Shown here: in pieces, positions 34,446 through 42,817 of the stretch
Layout: each line of letters begins with the position of its first letter
Position numbering within the stretch: position 1 is the first letter of the stretch
From: Gramella jeungdoensis
GTDB taxonomy: Bacteria; Bacteroidota; Bacteroidia; Flavobacteriales; Flavobacteriaceae
Assembly: GCF_023805255.1 (NCBI RefSeq)
Contig: NZ_JAMSCK010000002.1
Location: forward strand, 434,001 to 498,000
Direction of reading: 5' to 3'
Length of the DNA: 64,000 nucleotides
Program-made: the position numbers and the translations under genes
The notes under the pieces: generated by a model
What the model was told of the DNA's origin: nothing
Seen by the model: the letters and a program-made list of their open reading frames with translations, nothing else
Databases searched by the model: none

Positions 34446-37400
34446 ATGCTCGATAAAATAGTCATAGAAGATTTTAAAAATTCTGCCGGAACGGTTCAGG
34501 ATATTAAGCTTTCGTATGAGGTCTTTGGTCAGCCTTTGTATTCGGCGCCGGTAGTACTGATTAATCATGCCCTTACCGGAAATTCAAATGTGGCTGGAGA
34601 TGACGGCTGGTGGAAGGAAATCGTTGGTGAGAAAAAATGTATCGACACCAGTAAATACACCATTCTGGCTTTCAATATTCCGGGAAATGGCTATGACGGA
34701 TTTATCATTGAAAACTATAAAGATTTTGTCGCCCGTGATATCGCGAGTATTTTTCTTCTTGGCCTGGAAGAATTGAAGATCCCAAAACTGTTTGCCCTCA
34801 TTGGTGGTTCCCTTGGAGGCGGCATTGCCTGGGAAATGGCTGCGATCAATCCGTCGATTACTGAAAATTTAATTCCTATCGCTACCGACTGGAAATCTAC
34901 CGACTGGCTGATCGCTAACTGCCAGGTGCAGGAGCTATTTCTTAATAATTCAAAAAATCCGGTTCATGATGCCAGGATGCACGCAATGTTATGTTATCGC
35001 ACGCCCGAATCATTTAAGACCCGCTTTAAACGTAGTACCAATGAGGAGCTGCAGGTTTTTAACGTGGAAAGCTGGTTACTGCATCATGGAAATAAACTGC
35101 AGGAACGTTTCCAGATAGGGGCGTACAAATTGATGAATCAGCTGTTGAAAACTATCGATGTTTCTCGTGGCAGGCCGGAACTGGATAAAATTCTGGAGCA
35201 AATTCAGGCTAATATTTGCATTATCGGGGTAGATTCCGATCTATTCTTTACTGCGGAGGAGAACCGTGAAACACATCGTCAATTAGCGCAAAGCAGCAAT
35301 AAAGTGACCTATAGTGAAATTCATTCTGTGCATGGTCATGATGCTTTTCTCATTGAAGCTAAACAGGTGGAGCAGATCATTTCGGGAATTTTTCAGCAGG
35401 GCAGTAAGTTGAAGATCGTGAAATTCGGTGGGAAATCCCTGGCTAACGGAAATGGAATCAACGCAGTTCTTGATATCATCGAGAATAAAATCGAAAACCA
35501 GGAACGAATAGGAGTGGTGGTTTCGGCGAGAGGAAAAACGACCGATCAGCTGGAAGACCTGCTGGAACTGGCTGCCTCAAATCATGATTATAAGGCGGCC
35601 TTTCAAAAATTTAAAAAATATCAGACAGGCGGTTATGAGGCATTAGATTTTTCCGAAGAATTTAAAAACATTGAAAATATCCTGGAAGGTGTTCGATTGC
35701 TGGGTGATTATAGTCTTAAAGTAAAAGATCAGCTACTGGCGCAGGGAGAAATCCTGGCGGCCAAATTCATAACTGAGGTACTACGGCAACGAGGCCACCA
35801 GGCGCATTTTACCGATTCCCGTAATCTATTAAAAACCGATGATAAATTTGGAAGTGCCCAGCCACTTGAAGCGATTTCCAAAGAATATTTTCTGAAACAT
35901 TTTGAACTGTATAACGGGCAAACGGTGAATATCATTACCGGGTATATCGGTTCCACAACGGATGGTGAAACCACAACTTTAGGTAGAAACGGAAGCAATT
36001 ATTCCGCAGCACTAATTGCCAATTATCTGGATGCCGAAGAGTTGCAAAATTACACTCATGTTGACGGGATTTATACTGCAAACCCAGACCTGGTTCGAAA
36101 TGCGCAACGTATCGAAGAACTTTCCTATAGTGAAGCCAACGAACTGGCCAATTTTGGAGCAACGATTCTTCACGCTAAAACGATTATTCCGCTAATTGAA
36201 AAGAATATTCCGCTCCGAATTTTAAATACCTTCAATAACGATAATCAGGGAACTTTAATTACCGCCAAACCCACAAAAGAAGGGATCAAGTCGTTATCGG
36301 TTTTGGAGCACACTTCATTGCTCAACCTGGAAGGCCGTGGACTTTTGGGAAAACCAGGTGTCGATGCCCGGATTTTTCGAGCGCTTGGAGACAACGGGAT
36401 TAGCGTTAGCATCATTTCACAGGGCTCTTCAGAAAGAGGTATCGGCCTTGTGGTTGACGCACAAAATGCGCATCGTGCGGTGAAAGCGCTGGAAAGGGAA
36501 TTTGAAAGTGATTTTTATTCTAAAGACGTCAATAAGATCTCGGTTGTAGATGATGTTTCTGTAATATCTATCGTGGGGCAGGACCTGAGCACTTTTCACA
36601 AACCTTATAACGCGCTTATCCGGAACCAGATCGTGCCGCTACTTTTCAATAATACTGTTACCGGAAACAATGTGAGCCTGGTGGTGAAAAAAACACAGCT
36701 ACATAAAGCGCTGAACGTTATTCACGGGGAGATTTTCGAGGTATATAAAAAGATCAATATAGCCATTTTTGGCCATGGAAATGTGGGCGGAACCCTTATC
36801 GAACAGATTCTGGATTCGGCGACTTCGATCGAAACACGCAAGAAGATAAGACTGAATGTTTTCGCAGTGGCCAATTCCCGAAAACTAATACTGGATTCCG
36901 AAGGAATTTCTACAGACTGGAAAGAAAGGCTACAGGTTTCAGAAGAAGAATCTTCGGTATCTGAAGTTATTGATTACTCGAGGCTGCATCACCTGGAAAA
37001 TCTAATTGCGATTGATAATACGGCCAGCAGGGAATTTGTCAGGCATTATCCGGAATTGGTTAAAAATGGTTTCGATCTCATCTCATCCAATAAAATAGCC
37101 AATACTTTAGATATACAGTTTTATAATGATCTGCGGGAAGATTTAGAGAAAAATCAGAAACGATATTTTTATGAAACCAATGTGGGGGCGGGGCTTCCAC
37201 TTATAGATACCATCAGAATTCTGCATCTATCAGGAGAAAATATTACCAGAATCAGAGGTGTCTTTTCGGGAACCTTAAGTTATCTTTTCAATACTTTTTC
37301 TTCAGAAGACCGGCCTTTTAGCAGTGTTGTGAAAGAGACGATCGAAAAAGGTTTTACTGAACCCGACCCGCGAGAAGATTTGAACGGAAATGATGTAGGC

Positions 37401-37826
37401 AGGAAACTGCTTATTCTGGCAAGGGAACTCGATTTGCAGAATGAATTTGAGGATGTAAAAATTAAGAATTTAGTGCCGGAACACTTAAGAGGTGGAGATG
37501 CCGATGACTTTATTTTCAATTTGGAAAAACTGGATGAAACCTATCAAAAAATAAAAGAACAACAGGAACCTAATCATGTTTTGCGATTTATAGGCGATCT
37601 CTCCGGAGATTTACAACAGGATAAGGGCGAGCTGGAAGTCAAGCTTGTCTCTGTTCCGGCAGATAGCACTCTCGGTCAGGTGAAGGGAGCCGATTCGATC
37701 TTTGAGATTTATACCGAATCTTATGGAGACCGGCCAATTGTGATCCAGGGAGCAGGAGCAGGAGCCGCCGTTACCGCAAGGGGTGTATTTGGGGACATTT
37801 TAAAATTATCAGAAAAAATAGCTTAA
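34446..37826 (+). CDS. MetX - aspartokinase - homoserine dehydrogenase fusion
   Basis: This 1126-residue protein is a three-enzyme fusion. Residues 1-320 are an alpha/beta hydrolase of the homoserine O-acetyltransferase (MetX) type: VVLINHALTGNSNVAG, nucleophile S122 in LIGGSLGGGIAWEMA, D265 in GVDSDLFF, and H298 in HGHDAFLIE. Residues about 325-620 are an aspartokinase (IVKFGGKSLANGNG, then GRNGSNYSAALIA), 625-760 ACT domains, and 775-1126 homoserine dehydrogenase (IAIFGHGNVGGTLIE, GVFSGTLSYLF, EPDPREDLNGNDVGRKLLILAREL). The AK motif has Lys where E. coli has Thr (KFGGTS). One chain would supply steps from aspartate to O-acetylhomoserine apart from semialdehyde dehydrogenase. Its stop overlaps the metZ start (TAATG). 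Confidence 0.93.
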   Translation: MLDKIVIEDFKNSAGTVQDIKLSYEVFGQPLYSAPVVLINHALTGNSNVAGDDGWWKEIVGEKKCIDTSKYTILAFNIPGNGYDGFIIENYKDFVARDIASIFLLGLEELKIPKLFALIGGSLGGGIAWEMAAINPSITENLIPIATDWKSTDWLIANCQVQELFLNNSKNPVHDARMHAMLCYRTPESFKTRFKRSTNEELQVFNVESWLLHHGNKLQERFQIGAYKLMNQLLKTIDVSRGRPELDKILEQIQANICIIGVDSDLFFTAEENRETHRQLAQSSNKVTYSEIHSVHGHDAFLIEAKQVEQIISGIFQQGSKLKIVKFGGKSLANGNGINAVLDIIENKIENQERIGVVVSARGKTTDQLEDLLELAASNHDYKAAFQKFKKYQTGGYEALDFSEEFKNIENILEGVRLLGDYSLKVKDQLLAQGEILAAKFITEVLRQRGHQAHFTDSRNLLKTDDKFGSAQPLEAISKEYFLKHFELYNGQTVNIITGYIGSTTDGETTTLGRNGSNYSAALIANYLDAEELQNYTHVDGIYTANPDLVRNAQRIEELSYSEANELANFGATILHAKTIIPLIEKNIPLRILNTFNNDNQGTLITAKPTKEGIKSLSVLEHTSLLNLEGRGLLGKPGVDARIFRALGDNGISVSIISQGSSERGIGLVVDAQNAHRAVKALEREFESDFYSKDVNKISVVDDVSVISIVGQDLSTFHKPYNALIRNQIVPLLFNNTVTGNNVSLVVKKTQLHKALNVIHGEIFEVYKKINIAIFGHGNVGGTLIEQILDSATSIETRKKIRLNVFAVANSRKLILDSEGISTDWKERLQVSEEESSVSEVIDYSRLHHLENLIAIDNTASREFVRHYPELVKNGFDLISSNKIANTLDIQFYNDLREDLEKNQKRYFYETNVGAGLPLIDTIRILHLSGENITRIRGVFSGTLSYLFNTFSSEDRPFSSVVKETIEKGFTEPDPREDLNGNDVGRKLLILARELDLQNEFEDVKIKNLVPEHLRGGDADDFIFNLEKLDETYQKIKEQQEPNHVLRFIGDLSGDLQQDKGELEVKLVSVPADSTLGQVKGADSIFEIYTESYGDRPIVIQGAGAGAAVTARGVFGDILKLSEKIA

Positions 37827-38989
37827 TGGAAAACTTTGAAACTATAGCAGTAAGAACGCAGACTGAAAGAACGCAGTTTCTGGAGCATTCAACTCCTTTA
37901 TATCTCACTTCAAGTTACGTATTTGAAGATTCTGAAGATATGAGGGCAAGCTTTGCCGAGGAGAAAGAGCGTAATATTTACAGTCGGTTTACCAATCCCA
38001 ATACTTCTGAATTTGTGGAAAAGATCTCGAAAATGGAAGGAGCCAAAGCGGGTTATGCGTTTGCCACGGGAATGTCGGCTGTTTTCTCCACCCTGGCAAC
38101 ACTGCTAAATAGTGGAGATCATATCATTTCGGCGAGAGCTGTCTTTGGTTCAACTCATAGTCTGTTCACCAAGTTTTTTCCGAAGTGGAATATTTCACAC
38201 AGCTATTTTAATGTGAATGAAGTTGACAGGATTGAGAGCTTGATCAGGCCTGAAACAAAAGTGATTTTTGCGGAAACTCCCACCAATCCGGGTGTGGATA
38301 TCCTGGATTTGGAGGTACTTGGAAAAATTGCCAAAAAGCATGATCTGCTATTGGTGATAGATAATTGCTTTGCGACCCCATATCTTCAGAATCCGATAAA
38401 ATTCGGAGCTGACCTGGTGATACATTCGGCAACCAAACTTATAGATGGCCAGGGAAGAGTGCTTGGAGGAGTTACTGTAGGAAGTGAAGAGCTGATTAGG
38501 GAGATCTATCTGTTCAGCAGGAATACCGGGCCGGCGCTTTCACCCTTTAATGCATGGGTTTTGTCTAAAAGTCTTGAAACCCTGCCGGTAAGACTGGACA
38601 GGCATTGCGAAAATGCATTAAAAGTTGCAGAATTTCTTGAAACTGAAAATAACGCAGAAAATGTAAAATATCCTTTTCTGAAATCGCATCCGCAGTATGA
38701 GATCGCGAAAAAGCAGATGAAACAGGGAGGAAATATCGTTTCATTTGAAATAAAAGGAGGAATTGAAGCCGGGCGAAGGTTCATCGATAAACTTGAGCTT
38801 TGTTCGAGATCGGCAAACCTGGGTGATACCAGGACGATAGTGACGCATCCGGCATCTACAACTCACAGCAAATTATCTAAGGAAGAACTGGAGGCCGCAG
38901 GGATTTCTGAGGGTTTGGTGAGGGTTTCGGTAGGGCTGGAATCTGTAGAAGATATTATTAACGATTTAAAAAACGCATTGAACAATTAA
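37826..38989 (+). CDS. metZ: Second homoserine sulfhydrylase / cystathionine gamma-synthase-like enzyme
   Basis: This 387-residue PLP enzyme of the Cys/Met metabolism family is shorter than MetY and matches O-succinylhomoserine sulfhydrylase (MetZ). TPLYLTSSYVFEDSEDMRASF, YSRFTNPNTSEFVEKISKMEGA, LVIHSATKLIDGQGRVLGG (Schiff-base Lys) and SLETLPVRLDRHCENAL fit the family. It is translationally coupled to the fusion gene by a one-base overlap. Because an O-acetylhomoserine pathway is indicated by MetX and MetY, its true acyl donor may be O-acetylhomoserine, or it may act as a cystathionine gamma-synthase. Confidence 0.88.
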   Translation: MENFETIAVRTQTERTQFLEHSTPLYLTSSYVFEDSEDMRASFAEEKERNIYSRFTNPNTSEFVEKISKMEGAKAGYAFATGMSAVFSTLATLLNSGDHIISARAVFGSTHSLFTKFFPKWNISHSYFNVNEVDRIESLIRPETKVIFAETPTNPGVDILDLEVLGKIAKKHDLLLVIDNCFATPYLQNPIKFGADLVIHSATKLIDGQGRVLGGVTVGSEELIREIYLFSRNTGPALSPFNAWVLSKSLETLPVRLDRHCENALKVAEFLETENNAENVKYPFLKSHPQYEIAKKQMKQGGNIVSFEIKGGIEAGRRFIDKLELCSRSANLGDTRTIVTHPASTTHSKLSKEELEAAGISEGLVRVSVGLESVEDIINDLKNALNN

Positions 38990-39022
38990 AGGAAGCAGAA
39001 GGAATATTTTTATATTCGTCTT

Positions 39023-39439
39023 ATGCTTTCAAAAAAGACCAAGTACGGAATTAAGGCGCTGGCCTACATTGCCAGAAAAAAGGACAGGAAACCGGTCCAG
39101 ACTTCAGAGATCTCCGAAAGTGAGAATATTTCACAGAAATTCCTGGAAAGTATTCTGCTTGAATTAAGAAAATCGGGGTTCCTGGGATCAAAAAAGGGTA
39201 AAGGAGGAGGTTATTATCTCATCAAAGAACCGGAAGAGATAAAAATGACCGCAGTTATCCGGGTTTTGGAAGGGCCAATCGCGATGGTCCCCTGTGTAAG
39301 CCTTAATTATTATGAGAAATGTGATGATTGTCCAGACGAGAATCTCTGTGCGGTTCACAAGCTCATGATCCAGTTAAGAGACGCTTCTTTAAACATACTT
39401 GGCGAAAATACATTGAAGGATATTGCTACTCCTCAATAA
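39023..39439 (+). CDS. Rrf2 family transcriptional regulator
   Basis: This is a 138-residue Rrf2 winged-helix regulator of the IscR/CymR group. It starts MLSKKTKYGIKALAYIARKK, with ISQKFLESILLELRKSGFLGSKKGKGGGYYL as the recognition helix and wing. Four Cys occur in the C-terminal part (PCVSLNYYEKCDDCPDENLCAVHKL), more than the three used by IscR to hold its cluster, so it could carry a metal or Fe-S cluster, or act through the cysteine synthesis complex as CymR does. Its position 33 bases after metZ and just before the cysH-D-N genes makes it the probable regulator of sulfate assimilation. Confidence 0.9.
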   Translation: MLSKKTKYGIKALAYIARKKDRKPVQTSEISESENISQKFLESILLELRKSGFLGSKKGKGGGYYLIKEPEEIKMTAVIRVLEGPIAMVPCVSLNYYEKCDDCPDENLCAVHKLMIQLRDASLNILGENTLKDIATPQ

Positions 39440-39477
39440 TCCGAAATGTTAAAATAAGATATTTATTAGTGAAATAG

Positions 39478-39508
39478 TTGGTTGTTAGGTAATTCAAGTA
39501 TAGTTTTG
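39478..39508 (+). promoter_or_regulatory. Promoter of the sulfate assimilation operon
   Basis: TTG at 39478-39480 and TAGTTTTG at 39501-39508 match the Bacteroidetes consensus with a 20-base gap. It lies 36 bases upstream of the DUF2061 gene that begins the cys operon. Confidence 0.65.
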
Positions 39509-39512
39509 TCTA

Positions 39513-39535
39513 AAACCTAGTAAACCGATAGGGTA
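39513..39535 (+). promoter_or_regulatory. Candidate Rrf2 operator at the cys promoter
   Basis: Immediately after the -7 element lies AAACCTAGTAAACCGATAGG, with CCTA and TAGG as inverted ends separated by nine bases. It should cover the transcription start, a typical repressor position. An adjacent Rrf2 gene makes it the obvious candidate regulator; the binding is inferred. Confidence 0.5.
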
Positions 39536-39543
39536 ATAGAGAA

Positions 39544-39807
39544 ATGATAACAGGAATGTTTATAAACCAGTCAAAAGCCACGGATACTTTTAAGAAAGAC
39601 AGAGCTTCAGAGAAGCCTCTTAGGAGTATAGCCAAGACAGTGAGCTGGCGAATCGTGGGGACTTTAGATACTATAGGAATATCCTGGTTGCTTACAGGAC
39701 AGATAGAAACCGCACTGGCAATAGGTTCGGTAGAATTGGTGACTAAGATGATCCTGTATTTTGCTCATGAAAGAGTTTGGAACGTGATAAATTTTGGGAG
39801 AGATTAG
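39544..39807 (+). CDS. DUF2061 small membrane protein
   Basis: This 87-residue protein carries one DUF2061 domain: PLRSIAKTVSWRIVGTLDTIGISWLLTGQIETALAIGSVELVTKMILYFAHERVWN. Two hydrophobic helices are predicted. In many bacteria DUF2061 proteins are encoded with sulfate assimilation genes (cysH, cysD, cysN), as here, but the molecular role is unknown. It is the first gene of the cys operon, with cysH starting two bases after its stop codon. Confidence 0.92.
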   Translation: MITGMFINQSKATDTFKKDRASEKPLRSIAKTVSWRIVGTLDTIGISWLLTGQIETALAIGSVELVTKMILYFAHERVWNVINFGRD

Positions 39808-39809
39808 TT

Positions 39810-40439
39810 ATGAAAAAGTATACAGAACAGGAATTAAAGATATTAAATGAAAAATTCAGGCAATCGAAGCCTGAAGAGATCATAAAATGGGCTCTGGCCG
39901 CAAGTGATAAGCCGGTGGTAACAACTAATTTCAGGCCTTATGAAGCAGTTATTCTCCATGCCTGTGTAAGTGAAGATCCTTCCATTAAAGTGATCTGGTG
40001 TGATACGGGTTATAACACCCCACAAACTTACAGGCACGCCAGCGAAGTTATAGAGCAATTACATTTAAATGTGAAGCTTTATATACCAAAGCAAACAGCG
40101 GCGTACAGGGATGCTTTTTTTGGAGGAATTCCGGAAATAAACAGCCCAAAACATGAAGAGTTCACTCGTCAGGTAAAACTGGAGCCTTTTCAAAGAGCTA
40201 TGGCACAACAGCAGCCGGATCTTTGGTTTACCAATTTGAGGAAAGGCCAGACAGCTTTCAGGGACAGTATCGATATCCTTAGTTACAGTAAAGATGGTTT
40301 GTTAAAGGTTAGTCCTTTTTATCACTGGAGTGACAAGGAACTGGATGTATACTTGGCAGAAAAAGGATTGCCAAATGAATTCAAATATTTCGATCCAACT
40401 AAAGTATTAGGAAACAGAGAGTGTGGTTTACACGCTTAA
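39810..40439 (+). CDS. cysH: Phosphoadenylyl-sulfate (PAPS) reductase
   Basis: The 209-residue CysH-family reductase turns PAPS (or APS) into sulfite. Conserved parts are WFTNLRKGQTAFRD, KVSPFYHWSDKELDVYLAEKGLP and the C-terminal catalytic Cys in ECGLHA. It lacks the paired CC motifs that bind the 4Fe-4S cluster in APS reductases, pointing to the PAPS-type enzyme. That type needs an APS kinase (CysC), which is not in this window and is not fused to cysN, so it must be elsewhere or the enzyme accepts APS. The start at 39810 (MKKYTEQELKIL) sits two bases after the DUF2061 stop. Confidence 0.92.
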   Translation: MKKYTEQELKILNEKFRQSKPEEIIKWALAASDKPVVTTNFRPYEAVILHACVSEDPSIKVIWCDTGYNTPQTYRHASEVIEQLHLNVKLYIPKQTAAYRDAFFGGIPEINSPKHEEFTRQVKLEPFQRAMAQQQPDLWFTNLRKGQTAFRDSIDILSYSKDGLLKVSPFYHWSDKELDVYLAEKGLPNEFKYFDPTKVLGNRECGLHA

Positions 40440-40450
40440 AAAAGAATAAA

Positions 40451-41350
40451 ATGGGAGCAGTATTAAATCAAAATACCTTAGAAAGCGAAGCGGTCTATAT
40501 CTTTCGTGAAGTGGTGGCGCAGTTTGAGAATCCCGTGCTGTTATTTTCTGGAGGAAAAGACTCTATCACGCTCGTAAGACTGGCGCAGAAGGCCTTTTTT
40601 CCGGCTAAGATACCTTTTCCGCTTCTGCATATAGATACCGGTCATAACTTTCCTGAAACCATAGAGTTTAGGGATAAACTGGTAGAAGAACTGGGGCTTC
40701 AGCTTATAGTTAGGCATGTGCAGGATGATATTGATAGTGGGAAGGCGATCGAAGAAAGCGGAAAATACTCCAGCAGGAATTCCTTGCAAACAAACACGCT
40801 GCTGGATGCCATCGAGGAATTCAAATTCGATGCCTGTATAGGAGGAGCCCGTCGTGATGAGGAAAAAGCCCGAGCCAAGGAAAGGATCTTTTCAGTAAGA
40901 AATGATTTTGGAGAATGGGACGAGAAGAACCAGCGTCCAGAGGTATTTGATATGCTCAACGGAAGGATAGAAATTGGACAGAACGTAAGGGTCTTCCCGA
41001 TTTCCAACTGGACAGAACTGGATGTATGGAGTTATATAGCCAGCGAAAGGATAGAAATTCCATCCATCTATTATGCTCACGATAGGGAGATTTTTGAACG
41101 GGATGGTCTTCTTTGGTCTGCCTCTGAATTCGTTTACAGGGAAGAGAATGAGATTCCTGTAAAAAGAAGGGTTAGGTTTAGAACAGTGGGAGATATGACG
41201 TGTACCGCGGCGGTTGAGTCAAATGCCGATAGCATAGACAAGATCGTGCAGGAGATAAGAGAATCAGCGATCTCTGAAAGAGGAGCAAGGATTGATGATA
41301 AACGATCTGAAGCCGCAATGGAAACCAGGAAACAACAGGGTTATTTCTAG
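40451..41350 (+). CDS. cysD: Sulfate adenylyltransferase subunit 2
   Basis: This 299-residue protein is the catalytic subunit of ATP sulfurylase, which forms APS from ATP and sulfate. It has the PP-loop VLLFSGGKDSITLVRLAQKA, LLHIDTGHNFPETIEFRDKL, the CIGGARRDEEKARAKERIFS segment and RFRTVGDMTCTAAVES. The start at 40451 (MGAVLNQNTLESEAVYIF) is the family start. It lies between cysH (11-base gap) and cysN (58-base gap) in the same operon. Confidence 0.97.
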   Translation: MGAVLNQNTLESEAVYIFREVVAQFENPVLLFSGGKDSITLVRLAQKAFFPAKIPFPLLHIDTGHNFPETIEFRDKLVEELGLQLIVRHVQDDIDSGKAIEESGKYSSRNSLQTNTLLDAIEEFKFDACIGGARRDEEKARAKERIFSVRNDFGEWDEKNQRPEVFDMLNGRIEIGQNVRVFPISNWTELDVWSYIASERIEIPSIYYAHDREIFERDGLLWSASEFVYREENEIPVKRRVRFRTVGDMTCTAAVESNADSIDKIVQEIRESAISERGARIDDKRSEAAMETRKQQGYF

Positions 41351-41408
41351 GGTAAAAAAGAATATCAGCCTGAACACGGTTCAGGATATAATTCGATAAA
41401 AGAACAAA

Positions 41409-42653
41409 ATGGAAGTTTTAAAAATAGCAACAGCAGGAAGTGTAGACGACGGGAAAAGTACCCTCATTGGGAGACTGCTTTACGATACCAGATCGCTTAC
41501 ATCAGATAAGCTTGAATCAATAGAGGTAAGTAGCCGTAAGAAAGGGCTTGATTACCTTGATTTCTCCCTTGCCACCGATGGACTGGTGGCCGAAAGAGAA
41601 CAGGGAATCACTATAGATGTAGCTCATATATACTTTTCAACCAAAAAGAAAAGCTACATCATCGCCGATACTCCAGGACACGTGGAGTATACCAGGAATA
41701 TGGTTACGGGAGCATCGACTTCTCAGGCATCCATAATTCTTATCGATGCCAGGAAAGGTGTGATCGAGCAGACTTACAGGCACTTCTTTATCAATAATCT
41801 TTTAAGGGTAAAAGAAGTGATCGTAGCTGTGAACAAGATGGATCTTGTGAATTATTCAGAAGATGTTTTCAATGAGATCGTTGCTGATTTTCAGGAACTG
41901 AGAAGCCGAAGTGAATTCAGGGAACAAAACGTCACATTTATTCCGGTAAGTGCTCTTTGGGGTGAAAATATAGCAGAGAAGTCTTCAGCAATGTCATGGT
42001 ACGAAGGAGATACGGTACTAGAGCATCTTGAGGCAGTCAAAGCTGAAGATTTTGAAGAGGAAAGTCAGGCAAGGTTTGCAGTTCAAACGGTGATTAGGCC
42101 AAAAACTGATGAATACCATGATTATCGGGGATATGCAGGCAAGATAAGTGGTAGTAGTTTAAAAGTTGGCGACGAGGTAACCGTTTTGCCTTCCCTTACA
42201 ACTTCAACGATCAAGGATATTCACTTCTTTGATGAAAGTTTTGAGGAGGCTCCCGCCGGTAGTTCAGTAACTATTAGCCTGGCCGATGATATCAACGTGG
42301 CTCGTGGAGATATGTTGGTAAAGTCTGGCGAGGTTCCGCAGCAAACAAAATTGTTGGATGCTACGGTTTGCTGGATGGATAATAAAGCCCTGCTTCCTGG
42401 AAATAAATATGTGTTACAACATAATACCAACGGAATACTGGCGAAAATTGACCGGATCGAAGGTCATGTAGAAACCAATTTTGGGGGAGTAACCCAGGCC
42501 GATTCTCTGAAACTGAACGAAATTGGCAAGGTGAGCATTAAATTAAGTAAGCCAATCTTTGCCGATAATTTTGAAAAGAACAAAGCCAACGGAAGATTCA
42601 TTCTGGTAGATACACAAACAAACACAACTGCCGGAGTAGGATTTATAAAATAA
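41409..42653 (+). CDS. cysN: Sulfate adenylyltransferase subunit 1 (GTPase)
   Basis: This 414-residue GTPase subunit drives ATP sulfurylase. G1 is GSVDDGKSTLIGRLLYD (residues 9-25), G2 lies in EREQGITIDVAH, G3 is DTPGH and G4 NKMD. The EF-Tu-like beta domains follow. It stops after these domains; no C-terminal APS kinase domain is present, so this is plain CysN and not CysNC. A Met/Cys-rich leader ORF and terminator lie immediately downstream, dividing the sulfate-activation part of the operon from the sulfite-reduction part. Confidence 0.96.
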   Translation: MEVLKIATAGSVDDGKSTLIGRLLYDTRSLTSDKLESIEVSSRKKGLDYLDFSLATDGLVAEREQGITIDVAHIYFSTKKKSYIIADTPGHVEYTRNMVTGASTSQASIILIDARKGVIEQTYRHFFINNLLRVKEVIVAVNKMDLVNYSEDVFNEIVADFQELRSRSEFREQNVTFIPVSALWGENIAEKSSAMSWYEGDTVLEHLEAVKAEDFEEESQARFAVQTVIRPKTDEYHDYRGYAGKISGSSLKVGDEVTVLPSLTTSTIKDIHFFDESFEEAPAGSSVTISLADDINVARGDMLVKSGEVPQQTKLLDATVCWMDNKALLPGNKYVLQHNTNGILAKIDRIEGHVETNFGGVTQADSLKLNEIGKVSIKLSKPIFADNFEKNKANGRFILVDTQTNTTAGVGFIK

Positions 42654-42683
42654 GAAAAAGAAACAATAGTGAACTGGTTGATT

Positions 42684-42731
42684 ATGAACATCATGCAAAT
42701 TATGTGTATGCGCTATTCGCCTCACACTTAG
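42684..42731 (+). CDS. Met/Cys-rich leader peptide 3 (sulfite reductase attenuator)
   Basis: This 15-residue ORF reads MNIMQIMCMRYSPHT, with four Met and one Cys (TGT), followed by a terminator ahead of the sulfite reductase gene. It starts 30 bases after the cysN stop, and no separate promoter is obvious, so it seems to be an attenuator inside an operon. The bases at its end, CACTTAGAAG (42725-42734, covering the stop codon), can pair with CTTTTAAGTG (42766-42775) at the inner 5' arm of the terminator over ten bases with one G-U pair. It shares the I-M-C core with leader 1. Confidence 0.75.
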   Translation: MNIMQIMCMRYSPHT

Positions 42732-42756
42732 AAGTCTTATTTATAAAACGAATTAT

Positions 42757-42797
42757 AAAAAAGTCCTTTTAAGTGCGATACCTAAAAGGACTTTTTT
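42757..42797 (+). terminator. Attenuator terminator before sulfite reductase
   Basis: AAAAAAGTCCTTTT (42757-42770) pairs perfectly with AAAAGGACTTTTTT (42784-42797) around a 13-base loop, ending in six T residues. It is 20 bases upstream of the sulfite reductase ATG and follows leader ORF 3. Confidence 0.88.
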
Positions 42798-42817
42798 CAT
42801 TTAAACAATTATTAACC

